From: Peromyscus leucopus
Lineage: Eukaryota; Chordata; Mammalia; Rodentia; Cricetidae
Direction of reading: 5' to 3'
Assembly: GCF_004664715.2 (NCBI RefSeq)
Contig: NC_051063.1
Location: forward strand, 146,273,165 to 146,337,164
Length of the DNA stretch: 64,000 bases
Shown here: positions 48,326 through 59,689 of the stretch, in pieces
How positions within the stretch are numbered: position 1 is the first letter of the stretch
Layout of the letters: each line of letters opens with the position of its first letter
Program-made: the position numbers and the translations under genes
Notes under the pieces: model-generated
Database searches by the model: none
The model's input: the letters and a program-made list of their open reading frames with translations, nothing else
What the model was told of the DNA's origin: nothing

Positions 48326-49109
48326 CTTAGCTGAACCATCTCTGGCCCTCCCAAAGCACTCTGATTTCTTATGTTGTATATATGAAGAAGTTGAAGTTAA
48401 AAATTCAGAGCCAACTTCCAATTTCACAGGAGAGGGTTGAGGCTTCTTCAGTCTTTAAACTCACAGTGCCCAAGGGAGCCTGATAAACTGTCTATATATG
48501 ATGAAAGCTACAAACATTGCCCCCTAAGTTGCAGCTCTGAGCCTTGAAGGCCACGCGATGCTGAGCCTGTGGTCTGTCCCCAGCACCACAATAGCCTCGG
48601 TGGCTGACCTCATCTCTCTAGGCCAGGAGTCCAGTGGCTGGGAAAATGAACGCATGGCCAGACTAAAGTGGCACTTTTACTGCCAGATGCCGTGTGGACT
48701 GCCCACAGTCCAAAAATATCAGTGAGCCACATGGTCTAACTGGGGCCTATTTCTGACGCCACAGCACAGCTTGACAACCCAAAAGAAAACTTCAAAATAT
48801 TAGAAAGATTCTCCTTCAGCCCTGGCATTACTCCCGACTGTGCCCTTCCTCTCTTTGCCCTGACTCACCCTCTCTGCCCTGCAGCGGGCAAACTCCCCCT
48901 TCCAGCCTGTGAAGGTACCAGCCTTCCTTCTTCTTGTACTGTCTGCATCCCAGCCAGAGCCCCATTCCTCCTTCCACAGAGGAAGAACTCCCCTCTACCT
49001 GGGAATTGCTCTCCAAGTGAAGTTGCCTTAAAAAGAAAAATCTACAGAATCAAGTTTATGATTTCTCTCCTTGCCATCTCACCTAAAAACAATCAAAACA
49101 AACAAACAT
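48326..49109. other. Unique intronic sequence
   Basis: A pyrimidine-rich stretch at 48830-49020. Nothing recognised as a gene. Confidence 0.45.
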
Positions 49110-49217
49110 AAACTCCATCATGGCCAACTAAACACAACACAAAGTTTAATAGATTAACCATTTCTCAGTGTACAGTTCAGTGGCAATAATTCATTAATTG
49201 TTCAGTAATTCCTGCCG

Positions 49218-49684
49218 TTCTGATTTTATTTTTGTTGCTGTGATAAACCACCCTCACCATAAGCAATTAAAGAAAGGGTTTATTTGGCTTATAGTTCCAC
49301 ATTGTGAGGAAGCCAAGCCAAGAACTTGAAGCAGCTCATCACGTCAACAGTCAAGAGCAGAGAGAGAGATGAATGTGTGCATGCCTCTATTGTTTAGCTC
49401 ATTTTCTCAGTTCTTAGATGTTTCAGGACCCAAACCAAGGGATGATGCTGCCCACAGTGGGCTGGGTCTTCCTACATCAATTAACCCAATTAAATCCCTT
49501 GGGGGAAATACCTATAGGCCAACCCAATAAAAACCATCACTAAGGGGTTGGGGATTTAGCTCAGTGGTAGAGCACTTGCCTAGCAAGTGCAAGGCCCTGG
49601 GTTCAGTCCTCAGCTCTGAAAAAAAAAAAAAAAGCCCATCACTGAGGCTGTCTCCTAATGATTCTACATTGTGTCAAGTTGTCA
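49218..49684 (-). repeat. MaLR-like LTR inside the L1, itself carrying an ID
   Basis: ttgttgctgtgataaaccac, aagaaagggtttatttggct, acattgtgaggaagccaagc, cagtgggctgggtcttccta, tgtgtcaagttgtcaattaa. Same family as 39135. Confidence 0.65.
49544..49633 (+). repeat. ID SINE
   Basis: ggggttggggatttagctca, gtggtagagcacttgcctag, caagtgcaaggccctgggtt, then an A tail. Flanked by ccatcact-type duplications. It derives from tRNA-Ala/BC1 and keeps A-box and B-box-like motifs, but is a SINE, not a tRNA gene. Confidence 0.95.
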
Positions 49685-50267
49685 ATTAAAACTCACCATC
49701 ACAAACACTCCAGGTTTTTTCTTGTGAAATTGGAACTTTAGGCCATTGAGTGATAACTCACCATCCCCCTCAGCCCCTGAACATGGCCATTTTCTGTATC
49801 CATGAATGTTCTCCTCTGGGTGCCTTAGGCATGTGGACTCCCACAGCACATATGCTTTTCCAGTTAGCTTGTTTTGCTCAGCATCATGCCCCAAAGGTGC
49901 ATCCGTGATGTAGTCTGTGTCATAATTTTCTTTTGTTTTAAGGCTGACTTATTCTCTCACCATATGCTTACACCACACTGCATTTATCCATGGGTGAAAG
50001 CTTAAGAGTGCTTCCACCTTCGGGCTCTCAGGAACGATGCTGCTGTGAACACGAGTGTGCAAACATCTGAGTACCTGCTCTTGCTTCTTCTGGTTCTATA
50101 TCCAGAATTAGAACAGTTGCATTACACTTGAATTTGGGGGAGAAAACACTGTTCTGTATTTGCTATGAAATGCAAAGTTTGCCCTGGCCCCCAGCAGTAC
50201 ACAGGAGTCTCCACTCTCCACCATCTCGAGAGTATTTATTATTTCCTGGCGTGGGGTGGGATTCGTT

Positions 50268-50455
50268 TTTAGATTTGTATTTTTAACTTATATGTGTGTT
50301 CCACATGTGTGCATGAGCCTGAAGAGGACAGAAGAAGGTGTCCGATCTGCTGAACTGGACTTCCAGGTGGTTGTGAGCCATCTGACACAGAGCATGAGAA
50401 CCAAACGTGGGTCTTCTGCATATATTCTTAATCTCCGAGCCATCCCTCCAGCCAT
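50268..50455 (-). repeat. B3-type SINE
   Basis: cacatgtgtgcatgagcctg, gaagaggacagaagaaggtg, cttccaggtggttgtgagcc, gagccatccctccagcc. Confidence 0.82.
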
Positions 50456-50499
50456 ATTTTCTGATTCTTGAAAACTACCAAATGAGTGGGTGTGTTCAG

Positions 50500-50830
50500 T
50501 CACCCCCTTTATCCTCATAAGAACCCTGAGGGGGCTGGAGAGAGAGCTTAATGGTTAAGAGCATTGGCTGTTCTTCCAGAGGATCCACATCCAATTCCCA
50601 GCACCCACATGGTGGCTCACAACTGTCTCACAACTCTAGTTCCAAGGGATCCAATGCCTTCTTCTGTTCTACAGGATCCTGAGTTCATGTGAAGCGCATA
50701 AGCTCCCACAACTGCACACACATACACATAAGAAAAGATACATTAGAACCCTGAGGATTATCATTTCCCTTGTATAGATGAGGCTACGTCTGGATATGGG
50801 AGGTAAATCACAAAGGACTATGCAAGAGCA
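50500..50830 (+). repeat. MIR SINE relic interrupted by a B2
   Basis: ttatcctcataagaaccctg before the B2 and aaccctgaggattatcattt plus tgtatagatgaggctacgtc after it read as one MIR core once the B2 and one duplication copy are set aside. Confidence 0.65.
50531..50744 (+). repeat. B2 SINE with target-site duplication
   Basis: ggggctggagagagagctta, atggttaagagcattggctg, ttcttccagaggatccacat, cacatggtggctcacaactg. Flanked by agaaccctgagg at 50520 and 50745. Confidence 0.94.
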
Positions 50831-52120
50831 AGATGTGGTCCCCAGGCCTAAGAGAAGAACCCATGTCCAGACCACAGTACTGAGCCTTGTTTGTCTCTTC
50901 TTCCAGTGAGGGGCCCTTCAGTAGGAGTTGCCTTCTCTGTGGAGATGGTGGAGCCCTGCAGATGGCAAAAAGGACCATAAGGGGACTCCTACAGGAGTCC
51001 CCTCCGGCTCTCAGCCTCCAATTTCCTGGGCTTCCTCCAACCAGCACAGAAGGCTTTGCTGTTGAGGAGTCCCTAGGGGTCATTCTTGGGCTCCACGCCT
51101 CCCTTACACACACAATACCCAACTGCATGCTCTGTTTATGTGGCTTCCCACAAGCTACAAGAGCTGTCTCACAACTCAGAATTATCACACAGCATCATTT
51201 CCCACTGATGACTCTGCATCCCCAGTCCACCAGAGAAGGACTTGCCTGCTTGATTCTAACAGACCCAACAAGGGTCATGACTCAAGTAAGGACAACCCTC
51301 TAAGGCGATGAAGGATGGTACTTCCTTCCAACCTAATCGGAAAGGGTTCCCTTGGCCAAGAGGGATGGAAACACAGAGGGGACAGAGAAGCCCCTCTGAA
51401 AATGGTCACACCAAGGCCATGCGGAGAATGAAAAGGGGGTGGGCTTTGCCCTGACACCAATGTCCCCAGCATCTCATGCCTGACCTGAAAACATGACCTG
51501 TTTTGGAGTCCTCTCAACAAGCTGGTCTGAATATAGTGGCCTAGAGGTTCTCACTCTTGGCCCGTGAGGAATAGCACTTCTGGAAGGCCACAGTGTGCCG
51601 TTTACAACCCCTGCAGCTAAGGCTCAAGGATCATTATGAAAGTTGAGGAGGAAAGTCTATCAGGGAGTCTGATGTAGGTTGTGTCTCCAGCGAGTGTCAG
51701 AAGCTAAACCCATGCAGTCACCAACATGACTACCCAACCATGAGCTGAGCACGGACAACAACAGACACGCTGAAGTGGGTAGGGAAAGCCCAAGAGGCCC
51801 CAGCCTTACACAAAGGACCACAGGCCACTAAGGAATGCTGGGAGCTGGAGAAACGGTCCTCCCCAGGGAAGAGCACACCAGTTGGTTATCCAACACCAAA
51901 TGGTTGTCTGTGAAAGCACACATGTAAATAACATTATACAGAATCAACAGCTTGTATTTATGTCTTTAGGAATACACTTACTCACATGTGTATGTAACAA
52001 CAATTAATGAGGAGAGAGGCCATGAATTTGAAAGAAGAGCAAGCAGGGGTATATGAGAGGGTTTGGAGGGAGGAAAGTGAAGAAGGAAATGATGTAAGTA
52101 TATTATAATCTCAAAAAGTA
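50831..52120. other. Unique intronic sequence
   Basis: Nothing recognised. Confidence 0.45.
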
Positions 52121-52173
52121 ATATATACATATATATACACACACACACACACACATATACATACATACATACA

Positions 52174-52204
<31 letters not shown>

Positions 52205-52205
52205 T
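52121..52205. repeat. (TA)n(CA)n(CATA)n microsatellite
   Basis: AT-rich start, (AC)n, then eleven or so CATA units. Confidence 0.96.
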
Positions 52206-53024
52206 AAAGGCAATAGTGTTGCTGCTCTGTTGAGTAATGGCCAAGGCTGTGTTTGTGTTTGAGGTCCTCAGTTGGACATCCTGTGTGCTGAGCTTCTCTG
52301 CTTCTCTAGCCCTGTTACTAATTCCAAAGACAGTTAGGCACAACCTATGCTTTGTTGGTCTCTATCTAGTTCTAACTAAATGTTGGTTCCACATCTCCAA
52401 TGGGCTGATAGAATTCTACTCCATGTAAAAAACTATGTATCTCTCTGTTTTCACCATTTTCTAACACAGTCCAGTGATTATGTAACCTTAACTGAGACTC
52501 TGGCAGGAAGAGTGAGACAAGCTGGACTTGGTCTCCCGGAGCAAGTGCCCAGCCACATCCCAAACACAGAGAGCTTCTACTGGAGTGTAACTTCCAGGGC
52601 AGACAGATCTCTTCAGGAGCCTCTTATGAGACAAGCTGAGGACTGAGAGAACTCACGAGCACAGACAATGCTGAGCCACACTCTCAGACACTAGAAGCAC
52701 ACATTGCACCCTCCCAGACACTAGAAGCACACACTGCACCCTCCCAACCTGCACACTTATACCATTTTTATCCAACCATTGTTATCCTAGGCCAGGCTGA
52801 GAACAGCCATACTAGGAGGCAAGGGTAGGAAGGACCCCAGGGTCACCCACATTCTCCTTTCTTCTGAATCACGTCATCCCTTACAAATGAGCTTTTAGAA
52901 GACTCTCCCAGCATCCAGGAATAAGCTAATCAGCATTCTAAATATGCTCTACCAACGTTTAAAACTAACTGTGTTAAGGGATGAATTGTTGTAGTAAAGT
53001 ATATGCTTTTTGGCTTTCTCAGAA
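52206..53024. other. Intronic sequence with one short duplication
   Basis: A 30-bp unit (cagacactagaagcacacat...) is duplicated at 52681-52745. Nothing else is recognised. Confidence 0.5.
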
Positions 53025-53180
53025 ACTCTTTTTTTCCCCTCATTTTAAAAATTAATTCTTTGAGAATTCTGTAGTCTGTACTTTGGTCATTTTCACCCCT
53101 TTCCTAACTCCTCCCAGATAGCCCCCCTTCCCTACCTACCCAGTCAGTGGCCTACTTTTTTAATCATGTCAAGACACTTG
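53025..53180 (-). repeat. Possible LINE-1 (Lx-like) fragment
   Basis: attaattctttgagaattct, ttggtcattttcaccccttt, ctaactcctcccagatagcc resembles antisense rodent L1 3' end text. Confidence 0.5.
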
Positions 53181-53916
53181 GTGTGGCCCAGCTCTTGGAT
53201 GTGTGGCCGTCCACTAAGAAATCCAAGCTGGAATTGTGAGTCACATGCCCTGATACTGATAGAATGCTACATTCCTTACTAACTCTTGCAACTGGATGCT
53301 GTGATTTTTAATAAGTGTAAGGAAGGCAGAGCTTCCTAATACCTACAGCCCATAGCTAGATACACTCACATTTCCTCCCCCAAACTGAAAGTTTTCACAA
53401 CCCCCCCCCCCACATACTCATAGAAGATTGTCAAAGCCTAATTACAAGTACCAATAAAACTGGCAAACAGGAATTTGCCAGAGACTGGAGGATCTGCCCT
53501 GTGACAATAAAAACATAATTAAATGTCAAGCTTTTTGCTCAGAATAGATTCAAATCTATTGTGACGGATTTGAGGAAGAGTCCAAAACTCTGGTACATCC
53601 ACGGGACCAAGATGAAATGAATGGCATCAAAACTGGGCCATTCAAAGGAATTATCCCCCAGGATGCAATTCCTTAAGACTATACAGAGATAATCCTCTGT
53701 GGTGGAGTGACATATGGATCAACCAGTTAACGGCCTTTCTACTTATCTGGCCACTTGTAATTGGTCACACACCACACATACACAGAGAGAGAGAAATTAA
53801 TAAGAGTCTGAGGCTGGTCTGTGACTGCCATACTCCCAGTTTTAAGATTCCCAGTTTATCAAATTACTTCATTTTAAATATTATTTGATAACACATTCAA
53901 GTGAATTATGGCACAT
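53181..53916. other. Unique intronic sequence
   Basis: 53440-53580 is AT-rich and not repeat-like; candidate conserved non-coding DNA. Nothing else is recognised. Confidence 0.45.
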
Positions 53917-53932
53917 TAAAATAAGCACTTAC

Positions 53933-54093
53933 AGCCGGGTGGTGGTGGCGGCGGCGCACGCCTTTAATCCCAGCACTCGGGAGGCAGAGGCAGGTGGATC
54001 TCTGTGAGTTCGAGGCCAGCCTGGGCTACCAAGTGAGTTCCAGGAAAGGCGCAAAGCTACACAAGAGAAACCCTGTCTCGAAAAAAACCAAAA

Positions 54094-54141
<48 letters not shown>
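53933..54141 (+). repeat. Young B1 SINE with (AAAT)n tail and target-site duplication
   Basis: gccgggtggtggtggcggcg (a gained GGC block), gggctaccaagtgagttcca, ggcgcaaagctacacaagag, and a tail expanded into about 13 AAAT units. Flanked by taaaataagcacttac at 53917-53932 and 54142-54157. Confidence 0.97.
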
Positions 54142-54144
<3 letters not shown>

Positions 54145-54423
54145 AATAAGCACTTACTAATAACAAAAGGCCAAGTCCCTATGTCTAATACCCTTGTAAA
54201 AGTTAAAATTCACAAGAGCCTTAAAAGGAGTGCATGCTGGGAGGCCCGAGGCAGAACAGCTAGCTCGTCCCTCGGGTAACCAGCTGTGACATTAAGAATG
54301 ATTGCACTCTATCCCTGCCATGGAAAGACATGCCTCATTAGGAAGTGAGACAAAAGTGCCAGAGAGGTCGAATAAGGATATTAGGTGCCACCTGGTGATA
54401 TGTGGCTAAGTGTCAAACAAATA

Positions 54424-54740
54424 GCCCTATGGACTAAATTATGATCCTCAGAATCACAGGGTGAAGTACTGACCCTCAATATGACTGTATTTTGAAACAG
54501 GGCCTTGAGAAATATAATTAAATAAGGTTAAATGAAGTTATAAAGGTAGGTCCTAATCTAGTGTGACTGATGTTCTTACAACGAGAAGAAAGAGAAGAGG
54601 TGCACACAGAAGACAGCCAGCCATCTGCAGGTCCTGGAGCGCCCACAGCAGAAACCAGACACCCGCAGACAATGGGACCTGGATCAGCGGCCTCCCGGGC
54701 TGTGAAGCACGAGATGTTCTTGAGGCCTGAGATGTACAGG
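54424..54740 (+). repeat. MLT1/MaLR-like LTR relic
   Basis: ccctatggactaaattatga, caatatgactgtattttgaa, acagggccttgagaaatata, aggttaaatgaagttataaa, gacagccagccatctgcagg follows the MLT1 order. Confidence 0.65.
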
Positions 54741-55910
54741 CCTTGCAGCATTCTGTGATGGAAAAATGTCACGAGCAAAGTATTTGAAGTGGTACGGAAG
54801 TATTGAGCAGACAGGAGAGAGATACTTGATTAGAATTAGCTACTTGGTTGTCCACAAGGGGAGCACTGTACAATCAATTCATATCATAAGGGTATTTCAT
54901 ATAGTCACAATTAAACAAAAGGTAGCTATCAATCACGTGAAAGAGAAGCACATTCTTCAGTGTACATGCTGTGCAGACATGAAGCTTCTTTTACCTGTGT
55001 TCATTCTTTCCCTGAGATAAATTAACCACTCGGCATGGTCCATAGGAACCTCTCAAGTGCTCAGCCAGGTGCTGAAGGATACAGGCTTGGAGATCCAGGC
55101 TCAGTACTGCATAGCACAGAGGCTTCTCCCGGATCAGGAAGTATAGGGCAAGGGCTAGGTGAGGAACTAATGTCTCCTGAGCACAGGCAAGCAGAGAGCA
55201 CATGGCAAGGCAGAGGCATACTCCAGAGAGAACTACGGTGGTCCTCAAAGGCCACCCGTGAATGCTGGAAGGAACAGCCGCTCTAGCCACACACTTCCCT
55301 GTGGCTTCCCATCTTCTCCAGCCCCAGCCAGGCTTGGGCCTGGCTCAGCTCCCCCACAAGGAAAACAAGACTAACACTGTCTTTGCCCAGAGAGTCCATC
55401 ATGGAACCAGTCCTAAGGGGCAAAGTGCAGACATCCATTGGCTGATTTTTGATACCTTATTATCCGATCTGTTTTGAAGACTGATAAAATAAAATAAAAT
55501 AAAATAAAATAAAAATTATAAACTGCAATGTGTAAAATAAAGGTTGGCTATCATCATGCCAGATATTAAATAGCCTTATTAAATCACCTAATCCAGGCAG
55601 TCATATGTGTTAAGAAACTTGAGTCACCCAGTCCAGTCATGTAGAGCTATGGCAGAGGCCAAGGCTACTATAACCGAGACTCCATGGTAACGGGTTGCTA
55701 ACATCTGGATTTTACGATATTAGACATGTCAATCCTATTTCACTTCCATCGGTGGTTCTGTAACTTCAAGCCTCTGAGCATATGAGAGTCATCATTTTTC
55801 TTTGGGTAACAGTATTTGGGACCTCCCTGTGTGTGATGGCAGATGACAGTGGAGACACTCCGGGTATTTCCTCTGTTAGATAAGTACTCTGTCTACCCCC
55901 GAAGAAAGGT
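54741..55910. other. Unique intronic sequence with an (AAAAT)n tract
   Basis: (AAAAT)n at 55485-55517. Nothing else is recognised. Confidence 0.5.
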
Positions 55911-56068
55911 TTGGTTTTGCTTTTTTGTTTTTCGAGACAGGGTTTCTCTGTGTAGCGCTGGCTGTCCTGGATCTCGCTCTGTAGACCAGGCTGGCCCCGA
56001 ACTCAGAGATCTGCCTGCCTCTGCCTCCCGAGTGCTGGGAGTAAAGGCGTGCGCCACCACCGCCTGGC
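55911..56068 (-). repeat. B1 SINE
   Basis: ttcgagacagggtttctctg, tgtagcgctggctgtcctgg, tagaccaggctggccccgaa, accaccgcctggc. This copy has the ordinary (Mus-like) right half, unlike the three young copies. Confidence 0.96.
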
Positions 56069-56508
56069 AAAAGGAAGTTTTCTGTATGAAACCTTAAGAA
56101 CCGAAGGGCAATTCATGGTTCACTGAAAATAGGAGAAAGGAAACCTGCACGTGAGAGGCAGGTGAGGATGAGACGGGAAGAAAACCCATGTGTTTCCTAT
56201 ACGGCATGCACATCTCCGTACTGTGTAGACTAGAAAGCAAAGCTCCCGCCGGGGTGGGCCAGACACTGAGAGACAATCACACTCTCAGCCGCAGACACCT
56301 TGGAGCAGCCTGGCAGCCCTTGCCCTGGGAATGACTTGTTATAACATTCTCAACCCCTCATCTAGATGCTTTCTGTCATAGGCAACCTCAAAACTTACCT
56401 GATAAAAACAATAGAATACAGTCAAGGAATCAGTTTACATGAGGAGAGGCAACTGGAGATCTGAAGCTTGTGCGGGGACACGGGGTGACGCTTTTAGACT
56501 AGAAGTCG

Positions 56509-56519
56509 CCCCCCCCCCC
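56509..56519 (-). promoter_or_regulatory. Intronic G11 run downstream of the microexon donor
   Basis: C11 on the plus strand is G11 in the transcript, starting 35 nt inside the intron after the 44-nt exon. Intronic G runs at this distance are known hnRNP H/F-type splicing enhancers of short exons; that it acts here is inference. Confidence 0.4.
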
Positions 56520-56554
56520 ATCATCGTGAATCCCTGGGAGAACTGTAAACTTAC

Positions 56555-56598
56555 CAACGGTGTCACACGGTTCATCTTTGTGAACGCAGAAATCTGTC
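56555..56598 (-). CDS. Adamts17: ADAMTS17 44-nt microexon (catalytic domain, part 3)
   Basis: This exon is only 44 nt. One base completes Arg, 14 codons read [14 protein letters not shown], and one base opens the next Gly codon. The two cysteines are expected to take part in the disulfides that stabilise the catalytic domain (family knowledge). The acceptor is CTTTTTCTTCCCAG, with a strong pyrimidine tract, and the donor is GTAAGT at 56549-56554. It was found by matching phases between the flanking exons and is too short for open-reading-frame scanning. On the transcript strand a run of 11 G starts 35 nt inside the intron (plus-strand C run 56509-56519), a typical place for a splicing enhancer. 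Skipping this exon alone would shift the frame. The next exon lies 51.5 kb downstream. Confidence 0.92.
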
Positions 56599-56861
56599 CT
56601 GGGAAGAAAAAGACACAGTCAGATGTAAGTGGTACCCTGCAGGAATAGGAGAGGAAAATACCACATGAATATTGGTTAGTGATCCTGAAATGTTGTCGCT
56701 TTAATTTGGACCATTAACAATGTCTGTCAACAGTAAACCACCATGACTTCTAAATGGTAAGCCCGGTAACCACGGAGAAGACCCCCATGTTAGATTTTTT
56801 TTTCTTTTGGCATTAATTTGTGAGGTGTGCATGCAAGTGCCATAGTACACATGTAAAGGTT

Positions 56862-57210
56862 TGTGATGGTTTGAATGAAAATCCCACCCCTCCTCTGCAG
56901 GCTCACAGGGAGTGGCACTATTAGGAGGTGTGGCCTTGTTGGAGGAAGTGTGTCACTGGGGGCGGGCTTTGAGGTTTCTGAAGCTCAAGCCAGGCTCAGA
57001 TCATTCTCTCTTCCTGCCGCCTGCTGACTGAGATGGAGAACTCTCAGCGACCTCTCCAGCACCATGTCTGCCTGTGTGCCACCCTGCTCAGACCATAACA
57101 AAAAATGAACTAAACCTCTAAACTGTAAGGCAGCCGATGAAATGTTTTCCTTTATAAGAGTCGCCATAGTCATGGTGTCTCTTCACAGCAATAAAACCCT
57201 AACTAAGACA
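56862..57210 (+). repeat. ORR1-like MaLR solo LTR
   Basis: tgtgatggtttgaatgaaaa, attaggaggtgtggccttgt, tggaggaagtgtgtcactgg, gcgggctttgaggtttctga, gaactctcagcgacctctcc, ccttataagagtcgcc-like text, and the end cagcaataaaaccctaacta+agaca. 349 bp, TG...CA. Confidence 0.92.
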
Positions 57211-58384
57211 AAGTACAAGGGAGACAGTTCTCTTCTTCCTCCAGGTGGGCTGTGGGGATGGAACGCAGGTCATCAGGCCTGGTACCTTTACCCATTGGGC
57301 CACCTCACCGGCCCAGGACACCCCTTTTACAGCTGAACTTCCCCACACTTAGCTGATGGAAAGAAGTTACTCTTTCATGAGTTGAAAAAAATATTAAAGG
57401 TGTTTTTGATCAGAGACAATTAATTACCCATCAACTGTAGAGGTATCTCAAAGCTACTCAATTTGGAAAGCTGTAAGGGCCATGAGTTACCCATGGAAAG
57501 GCAACAAAAAGACATTTCTAAAACTCATTTTTAAAACTCCCAGGTGTACAGTTAACGATGAGTGAGAAGGTGAAGGTACAAAGCCTGCGTCAGCCCTGGT
57601 CCTGCACGTCCCATGGGCTCACGCTCACCTCTGTTAACGAAATGAAGGGATAGGCCCTGCTTTTCCATCAACAAACGCCCCCAAGCTTCCCCCCACAAAT
57701 TCCCACAGTGAGTAGCCAACCACAGAATACCAGTGGGGCCAGCATCCTGGCTAGGACAGTCCCCAAAGCAGAAATGATTCGTTTATCTTTAAACATATAG
57801 ATAAATAAATCCGAAAACTGGCCTGATCCGAAGCACAAGTATGGCAGTCCTGGTCCCAGCTGCCCTTCCCTGGTTAACACTGTCACATTTCCATGCTAGC
57901 ATTCACTGTCCTCCATTTTTCCTTTCACCCCAGTCACATCTACTCACAGCAAAATGTAGTGCACCAATTACTCCGGGAACGATGCCAGAGTTCGTCACAC
58001 ACACACACACCCCTTCCACTCTATCCATCGCCATCTCTGTGTGCATCAGTCCACTCTAATCCTCAATGTGGTATGTGTCAAAGGAGCAAAGGAGCAAAGC
58101 TAGGCATGGATTCTGAAGATCCAACCAGCCCACTGGTACCCACAGGCTGCGGTTCTGGAGGCTCAAAGGATCTCCTGAACATCTCAAGACACAGATTCCC
58201 AAAGGTAGGCTGACAACTGAGCATCTTGGGTCAGAGACATCTCACCAAGCACACTGGGCAGGCATCCTGCAGGGGAAACTACAGGGCAGGTGGTGTGGAT
58301 GGGAGTCAAAGCTTAGAAGGTGTAGCGTAGGGGAGAAAACTCAAAATGAGTTGTATCCGCCACTCAATGCATTTTGCCTCTGGA
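57211..58384. other. Unique intronic sequence
   Basis: A short (CA)n at about 57998-58011. Nothing else is recognised. Confidence 0.45.
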
Positions 58385-58560
58385 AATGTCTAAGTTTTTC
58401 ATAACAAATGTGAATATTTTGAGTTATCAATTTTTGGCCAATTTATTTTAATATGATCACTCATCAATTTGACAGGTAAAATGGTACATATTTATACAAT
58501 GCAAATATGAGGTGGCAAGTATACGTTGTGAAATGATCACATCTAGCTCATAGGAATGTC
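58385..58560 (+). repeat. Ancient LINE-1 3' fragment
   Basis: gacaggtaaaatggtacata, tttatacaatgcaaatatga, atacgttgtgaaatgatcac, tcataggaatgtccatcgcc matches an old L1 3' end. Confidence 0.6.
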
Positions 58561-59689
58561 CATCGCCTTAGGAACTAGTTTGTTTTTTGGGGGGGGCTTT
58601 GTGAGGTGGGGTTGGTTGGTTTGTTGGTTGGTGAGAATATTTAAAATCCACTTTCACAGTGATCTTCAAGCATATGCCACTGTGAATTTGACAATAAATA
58701 TGTAGAACTCAAAGAGAAAAGTAAAAGCCTTTAAGACTGCTCACTCTCGTGGGAAAAAAATTAAACCCTTTATTATCCTGATCTTACCCACAAACTCAAC
58801 CACTTTTGTGGAGATGAAGGAGGGCTAGCATCCTAACTTGTCAGAGCGAGCCTCCTGCCCTCCATTTGCTTAGGCTGTCTGATTAAGAGGCAACTGAACA
58901 GGAAGCAGAATGAGCAGGGAGAATACAGACTGTGGGGTGTTGAAAACTGGGATCTGCAGTGGTATCCAAGCATGACCCTCTGCCAGGCCTGCATGCTTGC
59001 TTGGGTGTCTCCCTGATGTTCTCTACAGAAGCACCAAGCTGGGCTGGGGGACAAACACTGTGTGCCTGTTTTCCTAGGTCAAGTGCAGAACCAAAGGTAA
59101 AGCCACTAGGGCTGGAGACCCGGTCTTCTGTGTGGCCTTGGTTGGCCTCCAGCCACAGTGCACATGGGGGCTGTCTACAGCCTAGACACACACAGCTGCA
59201 GAAAAGCTGACTGCCTCTGCTAGCCGTGACATCATGTTCACGTGTCCAGGAGAACAGCTCCCAAGGCTCAGCCATAGGCCAAAACAGAGCAAGAAAAGAA
59301 AATCCTCACACTGGCCAGATACAAGGGATGCTGTCCCCTGAACAATGCCTGGCCTGTGAGATTTCCTATTAGACAGAAATGGATACCTCCCTAGAGCAGC
59401 CACTGCCTTGCATCTCATTTCCTTGATGAGCACCAGCCTACTATTCTCTCAAGCTTGGAAACTGCAGCCCCAGCCTCAAGTTATGCACCAGGCTTCTCAG
59501 CCGGCTACTCCTCCACCCCAGTGCTGCCATTAAGTCAACATTGGCAAGGACATCCTCTGGGGATATGGCTGACCAGTGATTCATCCACTGAGTAGCTCCA
59601 CAGAAGCAGGAACAAGGGCTTAAACAACCCTGAGGTAGCATCGTGAAAAAGCAAAAGAAAATGTGCCCTAGGTGAGTGTGAGCATGCAC
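58561..59689. other. Unique intronic sequence
   Basis: A (GGTT)n-like patch at 58607-58635. Nothing else is recognised. Confidence 0.45.

Larger units (their letters stand above)
49110..50150 (-). repeat. Ancient LINE-1 (L1M-type), split by an LTR
   Basis: Left piece: taaccatttctcagtgtaca, gttcagtggcaataattcat. Right piece (from about 49690): cagttagcttgttttgctca, gcatcatgccccaaaggtgc, cgatgctgctgtgaacacga, tctggttctatatccagaat. This is the antisense L1 3' order, shared with 27585-28420. Confidence 0.7.
5056..56554 (-). other. Adamts17: 51.5 kb ADAMTS17 intron
   Basis: This interval is bounded by the microexon donor (GTAAGT, 56549-56554) and the acceptor of the HELGH exon (CTGCAG ending at 5056). 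Reading phases match across it (1 base + 2 bases gives a Gly codon). It holds no other ADAMTS-like exon that I can recognise. Its content is repeats, listed individually, plus unique intronic DNA. Long introns are known for this gene, whose human locus spans hundreds of kb (recall). Confidence 0.85.

Noticed and set aside
49544..49633. Possible tRNA gene (A-box and B-box-like text)
   Set aside because: It is an ID SINE with an A tail and flanking duplications.
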